Positions 1 through 10,331 of a stretch of DNA of 64,000 nucleotides are shown here, piece after piece. Numbering within the stretch: the first letter of the stretch is position 1; each line of letters begins with the position of its first letter. The position numbers and the translations under genes were made by a program. The stretch is from Nemopilema nomurai (Eukaryota > Cnidaria > Scyphozoa > Rhizostomeae > Rhizostomatidae): the NCBI GenBank assembly GCA_003864495.1, contig ML133455.1, positions 2,905,767-2,969,766 of the forward strand. The letters are read 5' to 3'. The notes under the pieces are model-generated. The model did no database searches. It saw nothing but the letters and a program-made list of their open reading frames with translations, and was not told the origin of the DNA.

Positions 1-832
1 ATTGTCACTTAAACTTGGATTGGAAACAGTCTCTACACCTTTCATCCGCAGGCCTTCTCATTGAAAAGGTAAGAGGTAAGTAGACGAGCAACATATTTAC
101 GTGACCATCGTTTTTATGCAATTTTTATGAACTTGTTTATAGGGTCTAACTTTAGTAAATACATAGCTATAAGTCTCATAAGCTTTATGTTGCTTGGCTC
201 TATCGGAATCTCTATCGGCCATTTTTCTATCTTTAGTTACCCTCGATTTCATGAAATTGATTGTGAGGTCATTATCACCAGGCAACGCGCAGAGCTTTTT
301 TCCCTACCAGAACTGTTTCTCTCAGTAGGCACATTGAGAATCTTGTGTAACTTTAACACCACTTTGTATACTTTAAACTTGAAAAAGAATGGTCCAAAAC
401 AAGTTCAGTTATCAGTAATAAGATTACCTCTTAAATTTTGAGGGGCGCGGAAGGCCATCCTATATGGCAATCCAAAACACTAGAAACGACACTTTCAAGT
501 CAAGAAAAAAAATTTTCTTAGCTTCAGGGATAGATTTAGGCAAATGAATTCTCAACATGGCTATACGTAATTCATGCAATGATCATGCACAAATCACGCC
601 CTTTTACTTTATCTTCTTAGAGAGCAAAGTTTGCGGAAGCATTAACCAGAAAACTATTCACTCCCTTATATATTGAATTCATTGATTCACTTCCAAAAAA
701 TTAACATAAAATCTCTAAATCTATGTTCATCTAGTTCTTTCTACCCTTTCACGTTAACTTCCTGTAAGATCCTTGATTTTGATTCTTTTAGCTTCTTTGA
801 TTCATATTTTAATATCACTTATTATTTTGCAG

Positions 833-1091
833 AGCATTGCGAATTTGCAGCAAGAGGCAGCTCAGAGAATCTGCCATTGATGCCTTTGCTTATTGTCGGT
901 CTATGGCGCCAAGATTATCAGTGTTTACAGGCGATACATCTACCATGCAATGCAAGATATTGCATTATTATAGCAATGAACAAGAATTGGTCAGAATACT
1001 TGAGTTAGAGAGGGAAAGCTTGCGACCAAAAGATTCCTCGAAGAGCAAATTCATGCATTCTTCTTCTTCCAATAGTGCAATGGTGAAATAG
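833..1091 (+). CDS. Possible 3'-terminal exon of an unidentified gene
   Basis: A pyrimidine-rich stretch ending TATTTTGCAG at 823-832 precedes an open frame of about 84 codons that stops with TAG at 1089-1091. The peptide ends in a Glu/Arg-rich helix-like part followed by a Ser-rich tail (KFMHSSSSNSAMVK). A short upstream exon may end at 68 with a GTAAGA donor, or at 75 with GTAAGT. The second donor joins this frame only if the acceptor is GCAGAG, ending at 834. Joining 68 directly to 833 would instead stop after about 15 codons. I recognise no family. The gene would continue off the left edge. The real frame is uncertain, because a second frame is also open across much of this stretch. Confidence 0.3.
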
Positions 1092-1455
1092 TGCCAGTGC
1101 ATTAGGCCATGACTTTGATCAGGCAAAGATGATGTTTGGTTTGCAATATATCTGGAGGTTGAGTTTAAATTATACTAAGCAATGTTCCGTATAAATGTCC
1201 CAGGGAAGTTAGCCCTACCTTTCCTGGCCACAACAGTGGTGGAGTGGCTTTGCTTATTATTGGATGGTCAAATCACCTTTTAGGCCCCTTCCTAAAATAG
1301 TGTGACTGTACGTTTTTCGACTCCCTTAGTCCCAACTGAACCCTTTATTTGACCTTTTGGACGCCATCATGGCCAGGGTGTTGCAATACTTTTATCCAGG
1401 TATTGTACTTTTATCTACATAGTTTATATATTATAAAAATATATTCCTTATCTTC

Positions 1456-1461
1456 AATAAA
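1456..1461 (+). terminator. Candidate polyadenylation signal AATAAA
   Basis: AATAAA lies about 365 bases downstream of the TAG at 1091 and is the nearest canonical signal for the putative left-edge gene. The bases between 1092 and about 2090 otherwise show no recognisable coding or repeat feature. The assignment depends on the uncertain exon upstream. Confidence 0.3.
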
Positions 1462-2275
1462 GCCCCTATTCAATTGCCTTCTTCTTCGGGCCTCTCTGCT
1501 ACCACACCACATCTAATAAATCACTTAGCTGTAGCAGTTATTTCGACTTTGTCTTTTGGCTTGTAAGCTTGATTGTCGCTTGACCTTCTAAGCTAATTTT
1601 TGGTTAAGTCCAGTGAAGGACACGTTACAGAGGTTACATTAAAAAGGAACGTTATCAATCTTAAGAGTTTTGGAGCTGTAACAGACGAAGTGAGTTTAGC
1701 ATTTAAATTGAAGAATAACCCCAATTTTCCTTCGAAATAAATGTCCTTCCCAAAGTTTTAAGAAAAAACTATTGAATTTCCAAAAATGCTTAGATCTATG
1801 GTGCTAATAAAAACATTTTCCCAGTTTTTGAGACATCTGATTGGCTCATCACTGCGCCAACAAGCAAATTGGCTGTTCAACTAGCATTTTAAGAAATTCC
1901 CATATGAAAAAGCATTTCCAATTGACAACTGTATGCAACCAGAAAGTTTAAGTGTTTGCTGGATATGGAGTAGCGATTCGAACTGTTAACTTGCAGTCCA
2001 AATGACTATCATACATTTTTGCAGTCGTTGATAACGTTTAAATCGGTGGTTAAAAAGATTAGCTTTAAAAGCCCATGATAACTATGAATTTTTTTTCGGC
2101 AGCACAAAAAGGAAGGCATCATAATTTTCTGAATCAACCATCATTTTAATAATAAATATTGGAATACAACATTAGCATTGCATTAAAGAGTCCTATCTCT
2201 TGGTCATTAAAAAACTTGTTCACAGTCTATAGACAACGACAACGTCCTGTCTTTTCTTCGATGAGTGTCTGGTGC

Positions 2276-5200
2276 TCAGCAGATGCCCATTCTCTCAGCT
2301 TCACCCAAGGAGCACTGGTACGGCAACACCTTTGGCAGCATAACCTGAGCCGAGCAGAATCTGTGGTACACCCCTTTTTGGACTTGCATGGGGAACTCCT
2401 TCCACTCAGCTTGAAAAACCAGCTCAAGGACAGCCACTTGGTTGTTTAGCGTGGCATCGAGTCGAGCGGAGTGCATTTTTTCGATACAATGTCTCGTTCG
2501 CTCCTGCACGATGGTCTGGTTCACCAAAATACTGGCCATGATCCATTCTGGAGTTTCCTTGGTAACGATTTCGATCATAGGCAACTTGAAGAGTTCCTTT
2601 TCACAGGCGATCGAGGCACGAGCTCCGCAGAGGACATTTGGGGAGAAGTAGCACATGTGAGCGTAGAGTCCATCTGTGAAGGAGAACAAAGCCAATTCTA
2701 ATTCACTTATACATGGTCAAAGTTGACTGTGTTAAGTAATATTTCAAGGCAATTTTATCCCTACGTGCCTGGTAACTAGATCTGAGATAAGAGTGTCTTA
2801 AAAGCAAACTTAAAAGGAGATAGAGTAAAAAGCAAAGTAATGGCACAGAATCAACGTTGCATTTGCTAAACATGCTGAAAAGCTTTTTAAGGTACAATAC
2901 AATTTGATAGTCTGTTTCTTTATTTAATGCTATTCGTTTTTATAGAAACGACCGAAAGGAAATGTTATTTATTAACAGAGACTTTAATCAAAATACTTCA
3001 TGAAGTCTTTTTCACAGAGACTTATTCAAAAGTTCATTGTGTTTGGAACCGATCTACAGGAAGATAGTTAGATGCGTACCCATGATGGTCTCTTTCGCCG
3101 CCTGATATTCCTGGCTTTCAAACTGCATTTTCAATGTGTCTGCTGGCTCTTGTGAGTTAAATTGGACGCATTAGTCATTATTAATCCAACGTTACTTTCC
3201 ATTATTAATTGCACTATAGTCATTGCCTTAATTAATTCTCGATGGTGGGAATGTATCTCAATTTGGGGCATTCAGTGGCTGTGTAATTACTTCATATGAC
3301 TTCTCTGGATAATTTGTTGATTTTATAAGATGTTGGATTGGAAACAGACTCTTGGATATTTATCAGGACTTTATCAACTTTAATAATCATTAAAGTAGGT
3401 CTATTAGAAATGAAAAATGCTTCTCTTCCAAATCTCTCCATCTTCCTTTAACATAATCTAGAGTTTGCCATTCCATCTGATCATATTGTTCAAGGGCCAT
3501 TCATACATTCGTAATGCTCAAAATTTCGAATGAATAGTATCTGAAAGCAGTGCAAAGCTATCCCTTTTTGGTTATAGTGAACTCCCGATGCTACTTGCAT
3601 TCTTAAGATAAATTCAACTTTGTTTACCATTTTTGCCGATCGTCTGGTACATAATTTCTATTCTCTGAGAAATCGAAGCCAGTTCAGCCTCCATTTTCAG
3701 CGTATGAACTAATTTAGAAGAATATAGGATTAGCAATAAAAGCAGAAAAATTCAACCCAAAGAGTTATACACCACTTTATTAGCCCTACGTTTGAGTTTG
3801 GGGAATCTGTCACTATTTATCAAATAGCTACGCCTTTGAAAATACTCCCACAATGAATAGTTCCAATTTCACAATGAATAGGTAAATGGTAAAATGCTAG
3901 ATTTCCAAATTTAAAGTAAACCTTCAGAGCTCAGGTTGAAGTGTTTGAATGTCAACATACCTGGAACAAGGCACATGGACATCCTTTGATCTTTATCTTC
4001 CAGTTTCATCGAATCATCGGAGCACCCTTTAGTCTGATCTGCCAGTTTCTTAGCTTGTTCCATGACTGTATGAAATTATTTTACTTTAAGGTTTCAATAA
4101 CATTCCAACGTTTTAAAATAAGTTTTTCATTTCAACTTTTTCCCAACACTGACTGTAATTTAGCTAGGTAACTCTGAATATGTAGTCTGAATCATTCTAC
4201 ATTCAATAACTAGCCTGAAAGTAGATTCTTAACACGTGTTGAAATGAAACGACCCACACACATCAATTATAATTTGTATTACAATATAGCTTGACAAGAC
4301 CTCTTTTTTTAAAGCAACAGTTAAACGATCAAATAAGGGTCTACGTTTGCAGGTACAAGTCTGAAGATGTTACTTGCTTCGGCGGAAACTTAATTCTGAA
4401 ACATAGTATGTATACATCGAATTGCGAAAAACATCAAAATGACATACTATGCCTTTTTGTCCTTTGCAATTACTCGGGGAATGTAAGTGTCATTGTCACT
4501 TTCGCAAACCCAAGAAGAGCAGCCTAAGGATAAATTGAAATTTTTTTTAAAAGCGGTTGATTGTCATCAAGATCTTTATAATAATAATAGAGTGATGGTT
4601 AGTTCCGAAGGGCTTGGAAACAAAATGCTACACCAACTTGTTGCGATATATTGGTTCATTCCCAAATAAATACTTCTGTTTATTTAGAATAAAAAGTCAG
4701 AAACATTTCGAAGGCAAAAGAGTCCTAGGAAGACTTCTTGCTCGTTTGCTAAATGAATGAATGGGTTTTCCTTTCAAACTTTAAGATACTAATGCAGTTT
4801 GTTGTTAATGAAATACCTGGGCTTTGATCTGTTTCAAGGAAGAATGACCTTGATAGTCCAAGTCTGTCGATGATGTCGATATTAGTGTCTGTGTAAGAAA
4901 GTATATTAATTATATTGCAAACGCCTTTATGATTGTATAATAGCTTTCTGCTATCATCTTCGTGATACCCATGATAAATGCTATTATGAGACGGTTAATG
5001 CTCAGAAAGATAATAAACGGATTTTGATTTTCGCAGCAATCGCCTGATTGAGTGTTTCAACTCACCATCAAGACCCACGGCTTTCAATTCATCAGCAAAA
5101 GGCTTTTCCGCCATGTTTTCTTTGCAATGTTTTGCTTTTGATTTTTCTTGGCACACAGTCGTACTTTGCTCTAAAATGTAAGAGGACCATGTCTTTGATG

Positions 5201-5681
5201 TTAAGTGGTTCAGAAGAATCTACATTTCTTGGATCAACTTCTCAGGCAAACCAGGCTCATGTATAGCTTTCGATTAAACTGAAAGCTGATTGAAAAACGC
5301 ACAATTAGAAATTGCCTTATTGCTGCAAAAGATGAGAAGACTAAAAAGAGTTAACAAACCTTGACTTGTTTGTTTGTAAAATGACTTTTTGGCACATCCA
5401 AGACTTTCTGATCTCGAGTTCTTCTTTCATGTTTTTGAAAAATTGCTTGATTTTCCAAATGCGAGAAACGGGCTCCTAAAAAGCAATCATTACATATCAA
5501 AGAACTAGCAATAAGGAGTTACAAAAATGTGCTTCTTGTTGGATGGTTGTCTAGGTTTAAAAAATAGGCTCTCCATTATTATCTTAATAGCTAAGATGAT
5601 CTTGAAAAAAACAATTACCGTTTTATTTGGAAATCCGCTGTCCTGTGATGGCTTGTCTTGCTTAGAAAGCACCTTACCCAT
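2276..5681 (-). CDS. Gene B copy 1: eight-exon, potentially N-myristoylated protein of unknown family (one frameshift as assembled)
   Basis: Read on the minus strand, exons are 5619-5681, 5360-5475, 5066-5170, 4817-4888, 3961-4065, 3628-3708, 3080-3148 and 2276-2673, all with GT-AG borders. Intron 1 is phase 0 and all others are phase 1, so exons 3-7 are symmetric. The intact design is 336 residues. It starts MGKVLS, fitting the MGxxxS myristoylation pattern. A strongly basic stretch follows at about residues 30-55. The middle is helix-like and split over short exons. The last exon encodes 132 residues rich in hydrophobics and Cys, ending RMGIC. Exon 2 is 116 rather than 118 bases; the 2-base loss in the codons after Asn-Met shifts the frame. 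I do not recognise the family. Gene A1 lies upstream on the same strand. Confidence 0.72.
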
Positions 5682-5820
5682 CGTGTGATGACGATTATAG
5701 ATACCAGAATGGCACTTCTCAAAAACAGTGTATTTCAAATTCAATAACGAATTCACAAGCGACTAGTAGTAGAAACTACAAGCGAGCGAGTAAACAATGA
5801 TTTGATTAGAGTGTGTGCCG

Positions 5821-5853
5821 CTTTATATATAACTTCTCGACAATTTGACGTCA
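5821..5853 (-). promoter_or_regulatory. Gene B1 promoter: TATA box plus CRE
   Basis: On the minus strand TATATATAAAG (5821-5831) lies about 140 bases upstream of the B1 ATG, with a full CRE/ATF palindrome TGACGTCA at 5846-5853, 14 bases further upstream. A half-site-like TGACGTAA lies further upstream near 5905. The same arrangement precedes the other array genes. Confidence 0.6.
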
Positions 5854-7920
5854 CAATCGTAATTTCTAAATATAGAAGCGCATTAACTTGAATAGTAAGA
5901 AAAATTTGACGTAACAATGGAGAGGTGCATTCAACATGTTGCAATCTGCATTTCTTTTATGCCCCTGTATCAGTTATGAATATCAAACTATTTTTAACTT
6001 TATCATGTAACGTTGCGAGTATTAGCACGATTTGCTAGTATTTGCTCCCTCCGAAATACACAAAATACAAGTTATTAAAGCTAAATGAATCAGTTAGCAA
6101 GGTTTAAATACATTTTCAAGCAGGTTCTTGACAGGCAGGGTATATTCTAAATTCGCAATTCTTCTAGTTAAATGAAAAGAGCAGTTTCTTAATTATTTTG
6201 TATTATCTGTATGTCAGTTCACTTAACCAAAAACATTATCTATCTAAACTCTTACAGTTGATTTTAGCGATAATTAAAAACTCTTATAGTTAGAATTATC
6301 AGGTTAATCTTACCAAAATGCATAATTGGGGGAACCACTCCCAAGGCCTTACTTTATTGTTGGTTTTGCCATTAAAATTGTGTTTTTATTTGCAGTATTG
6401 CTTGCTCCATAGGCATTGCCCCCCATCCCACCCCACCCTCCCAATTTTGAAAATGAATTTTTGACACTGGGCAGCACCCATGCACCTCATGGACCATCGT
6501 CTGTCTTAGAAGAAGTGAAGAGTTGAACTTGACGATGCCATTGAATAACAGACTTTTGTTTTCATAAAAGCTCGTGTATTACCGTAAAAGCTCTATTATG
6601 CTCTAGGGGAGTTTATTTCTTTTTTCGGTCTAAGAGGTTGGGATATTGGAAAATTGGGGGGCATATCAAAAACTCGAAGTAAGTATACTACAAATGTGTT
6701 TCTATGCAATTTTTGCTAAAAATTGTCATAAGAATTTTCTACGATTAATGATTTCATGTTTTTTTATTATTTGAACAGTGGTGGGTGAGATGAGAGGAGC
6801 AAAATCGCCAAAAGATAATTTTATTGATTAATTTTATAATTTAATTTAACAACTCTCAAGAATCATGCATTACTGATAACAGATGAAATTTCAAAGAATA
6901 AATTAATTAGCCATAATTTTCTGGTTCTTGTCTATTAATGCTTGTTTAGTATGTAAAGGAAAGATTATGCTCACATAGGAATTATGTTTTGGGGCAGACA
7001 AAATGATTGGTAGTTTATGAATTTTCTTGCCAAATGAGGCTCCACTAGTAGGACGAACAATTCCGAGATTGGGAAAGCGGATGAAACAGCATTTTCCCGC
7101 AAGCATAAAGACAAAAGCCTTGCAGGGAAAAAGAAGAACTGCTTAAAAATTGAAGATACAAAAATCATGTGCAATTTGGCGCCATAAGGAAACATCTTTT
7201 ACCAAAGTCAGATTGTGCCAAAGCAACGACATTTTTCACATAATTTTGTACGCTGGAGTGTCTTTTCAGCTGGTAGTTTCGGAATCTGTCTAAATTTCTA
7301 TGCAAAGTCCAGTTTTATCTAAACAGATAGAGTTTGTTTTTCTGGTCAGTAGATGAAGGGGGGGGGGGGGGGCGTGCCCAATAAAAAATCGGAAATCAAG
7401 CCGGTTATAGAATTTTTAGGTTTTGTAGACTTTTCCCGAAAATTTTGGAAGTTATTTCCACACAAAGCAATTTGAATGTAACCCGAATTAACACCAAACA
7501 CCTCCGAAAGATATATTTATTGAAAACATAACCTTATTGATAAGATTAAACTCATTGAAACAAAACATTATTCCATTTTTTACTCTTGGTTAGACCTTGA
7601 AGAACATAACCGTGAAAAATTAACAACCATTCGGAACATTAAATAACTTCATCGCTACAATTTACTTAACTTATGCTTATAGGTGTTGATTAGAGAAATT
7701 TTATTCTATTGTAATAATCGCGAAATCCATCTTTTGAATCCTCGCAGCCATATTCATCTTAATCTTAGAAAATATTTTGAAAGCTTTAAGTGCAGATTAA
7801 AGGGGCTGGAAGGGTGTTGCCAACGGGTAATTGGCCTTGTATTAAAAACATTTCCCTTGCCAGCCCGGGCTTGTTTTCTTTTTACTTTGACTCTTCCAAA
7901 GAAAAGGTAAAGTGGACGCT

Positions 7921-7943
7921 GATTGGTGGTTAGACAGCCAATC
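7921..7943. promoter_or_regulatory. Inverted pair of CCAAT boxes
   Basis: GATTGG and CCAATC face each other across 11 bases. The whole 23-base element is unchanged in unit 2 at 21083-21105, although nearby sequence differs. CCAAT pairs are typical NF-Y sites. It lies about 265 bases upstream of the small ORF at 8208. A promoter role is inferred. Confidence 0.3.
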
Positions 7944-8207
7944 ATGGGCTCTTCTCACAACACTCTATTGTTTTGCGATCCAAAACTGGGTGTTTATTTT
8001 GTAAGCTTTTGATCCTTTTCTGACATTTACATACTTTGATAAGTAACGGACAGGAATTAACTTTAAGCATACGAAATTATGTTTCTGTTGTTTCACAATA
8101 TTGTGAGTTATGTACAAAGTAACATTTCTCAACCAATAAAGCCTAGATGTTTAAAGCATTGACTCAAGTATTCTTAAAGCAATAGTGTTCCCGATGGATA
8201 GATTCTG

Positions 8208-8396
8208 ATGGGAAAGGTCACCCACAACAGGGGTGCAACTAACGAGGGGGTTGTCCTGATGGTCCAGACGGAGAAAGAGGAAGAGGGATGGATATATACG
8301 ACACATTCCGACACAAAAACCTGTAAAAATGGAAGCATCAGTAACATGATGGGTGTAATTTCTTCGTTTTACTTGTTCTACGAATTCTCTCTATAA
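8208..8396 (+). CDS. Small ORF (62 aa) kept open in both units, unknown
   Basis: The frame starts MGKVTHNRG and ends YEFSL. It has exactly the same length in unit 2 (21370-21558) with no indel, although small indels are frequent around it. The two peptides differ at about seven residues, several of them non-conservative, so constraint on the protein is not evident. Its stop codon lies within a TATAAAA sequence. No family is recognised, and it may be chance. Confidence 0.22.
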   Translation: MGKVTHNRGATNEGVVLMVQTEKEEEGWIYTTHSDTKTCKNGSISNMMGVISSFYLFYEFSL

Positions 8397-8437
8397 AAAA
8401 GGTACTCTGAAGAATTTTTTCATTTTTCGGCGAAGAA

Positions 8438-8785
8438 ATGGATCCCACAAGAGTACAGAGAAAGAGTATAGTCAGTCTGGCACGCACTCGTTCAGTCGAA
8501 CGCCATCGTACCTTCGAGTCATACTGTTTGCTCTATCGTGCCAATGCTGCAGTAATTGAGTCTATCGTCAAGCCCTTGGACTCTATTGACTTTCATGATG
8601 CACGACACACTGACTTTGAAGAAGAGTGGTCCTGGGACTCAGAAGCAAAATTTACGCCACAAAGCTTGTATTACTTGTGCAGTTACTTTGCAAATGTATT
8701 TTCATTTATTTCGGCAATGAACGGGATGGAACCTAAAAGACCACTTGTAAAAGAATCACATGGAAGAAATCAAGATAGCAATTGA
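8438..8785 (+). CDS. Unit-1-specific ORF (115 aa), unknown
   Basis: ATG follows a TATAAAAAA stretch (about 8391-8399) by some 40 bases. The peptide starts MDPTRVQRKS, is mixed and acidic in the middle (DFEEEWSWDSE), and has an aromatic segment after that (LYYLCSYFANVFSF). Unit 2 lacks about 310 bases here and so lacks most of the ORF, while both flanks match. No family is recognised. It is either a small gene or insertion present in one unit, or a chance ORF. Confidence 0.3.
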   Translation: MDPTRVQRKSIVSLARTRSVERHRTFESYCLLYRANAAVIESIVKPLDSIDFHDARHTDFEEEWSWDSEAKFTPQSLYYLCSYFANVFSFISAMNGMEPKRPLVKESHGRNQDSN

Positions 8786-10331
8786 CACGAGTTCCTTAAA
8801 AATTTCACCAATGAGTTTAGGCCTTCTTTTGGAATGCTGTAGTGCCAGGTATCAGTCTCAAAACCCCATTGTCTCACCCAGTGGCACGTTGGTAAACAAT
8901 CTCCTGGTGTACAAGAAGCACATGAATATCATAGAAGGCTCGAGATCTAAATTCTGGATCCAGCATTGCGCATGTCAGCAAGTATTTCACAGATAAAAAA
9001 GTATAATTCTTCAGGACCCAATCAGTCTTTGTGTAGCAACGCTGTTGATTTACGTTTTAAATTTTTTGTCTTTAGATTTTCAACCATGGATGAGAAGGGA
9101 GACGTGGGAAGCATGAGGAGTTTTTGGTATGCCATTTATGCCTTCCTACTGTCATCCTGTAGGACTGGTCCAATAAGAAACGTCGCTAACCTGTTGAATA
9201 TTCGTTTATAAACTCTAAGAGTCTTTGCTAATCTTGAGCCAGGTTTCCCCAAGTAGAACACCGCCCATTCTCCTCGTGATCATAGTTCTTTATAAATTGC
9301 CCGTACAGCTTTTTCATGTTCTTGATATGAAATTTTCTGATCGCTTGTAAATGCGCCTTGTGCATATCAAATCACTTAGGTCGACAGGAGTACCACAATG
9401 TACATCGGACAAATCCCTTCCACTGGGCAACTTGAAGTGAGTTTCGTTAAGGAAGCAATCTCGTTTCTCAATAAATACAGTGAAACAGTTTGAAGTAAAA
9501 AAAAGGAATCATTCATAATTGAAATTTATCGTAGGCGACAAAAGACAGCAACCTTTGAGAAACTTCCTAACCGAGGAATTGGATGCTCTAATTTTGCTCT
9601 AATACATATCATTTTCTGTCTACTTGCTCATTTCACGAGGATAACTTAAACTAAAAACTGTCATTTTGCCAACTCTGCTTTAAAATTTTTGGATCTGCAA
9701 AAATATCTATACAAATATCAGTTTTATGTGGACTGGAAAAGTTCGTCTATTCATCGAACTTTGTAAAGGTATGAAGGGCTCTAGTTCACTGTGTTATAGG
9801 CTAAAGTGCGTTATTTCTTAGTGGTTCTCTCATGGCTTTCTATCAAGAGCTGGCTAATATTTCTTCTGAATTTATCCACATTCTGACGTTTGCATGCTCT
9901 ATAATATTTTTTGTGTCTCTTCTGATATTATTTTGATCAGATTAATTCCTGTATTTCACTCTCTGTTGATCTCTCTTGATATATGTGACGTTTGTCCTAG
10001 GCTGCAATTTTTCTAAATATCTCTGCAGCCTTTTCTCAACCATCACCCATTTACAACAGCAGTAGCATCATTATAGAGTCATCTACAAACTTACAACATT
10101 GAACCTCCGATTTCCCTTCATTTCTACATTACCTCTTTAAATCCTCTTCAAGAATTAATTTTCATTGAAAAAGCTCTTTCAGTCGTTCTTAGCATCAAAC
10201 TATAACATTGGCAAGTCAAGACTGATAAAAAGGCATTTCTTTGTTTAACTACCAATATAATTCTACAATCATCAACACTTACATCAACTCAATAGCTCTA
10301 GTTTAAAGATTTAGGCTTTGAAATGTCCAGT

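Larger units (their letters stand above)
5950..10331. other. Spacer between gene B1 and gene A1, mostly without recognisable genes
   Basis: About 4.4 kb shared with unit 2 (about 19200-23191). It holds small ORFs noted separately, a 15-base G run at 7358-7372 (13 bases in unit 2), a CCAAT inverted pair, and C-rich stretches such as 6419-6445. Minus-strand ORFs near 6903-7195 are not preserved in unit 2, where indels break them. I see no complete gene, but a short multi-exon gene cannot be excluded. Confidence 0.6.

Noticed and set aside
127..441. 104-codon plus-strand ORF at the left edge
   Set aside because: Low-complexity hydrophobic start, no splice context and no recognisable domain.
2159..2701. 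Plus-strand ORFs of 69-96 codons, repeated at 15784-16269 and 28544-29029
   Set aside because: They are antisense shadows of the last exon of gene B, which has a splice acceptor and fits the gene structure. Their conservation follows from the exon.
7358..7372. G15 run, possible quadruplex or telomere-like element
   Set aside because: A single homopolymer without repeated G tracts; length differs between units (15 and 13), as expected for slippage or sequencing error.
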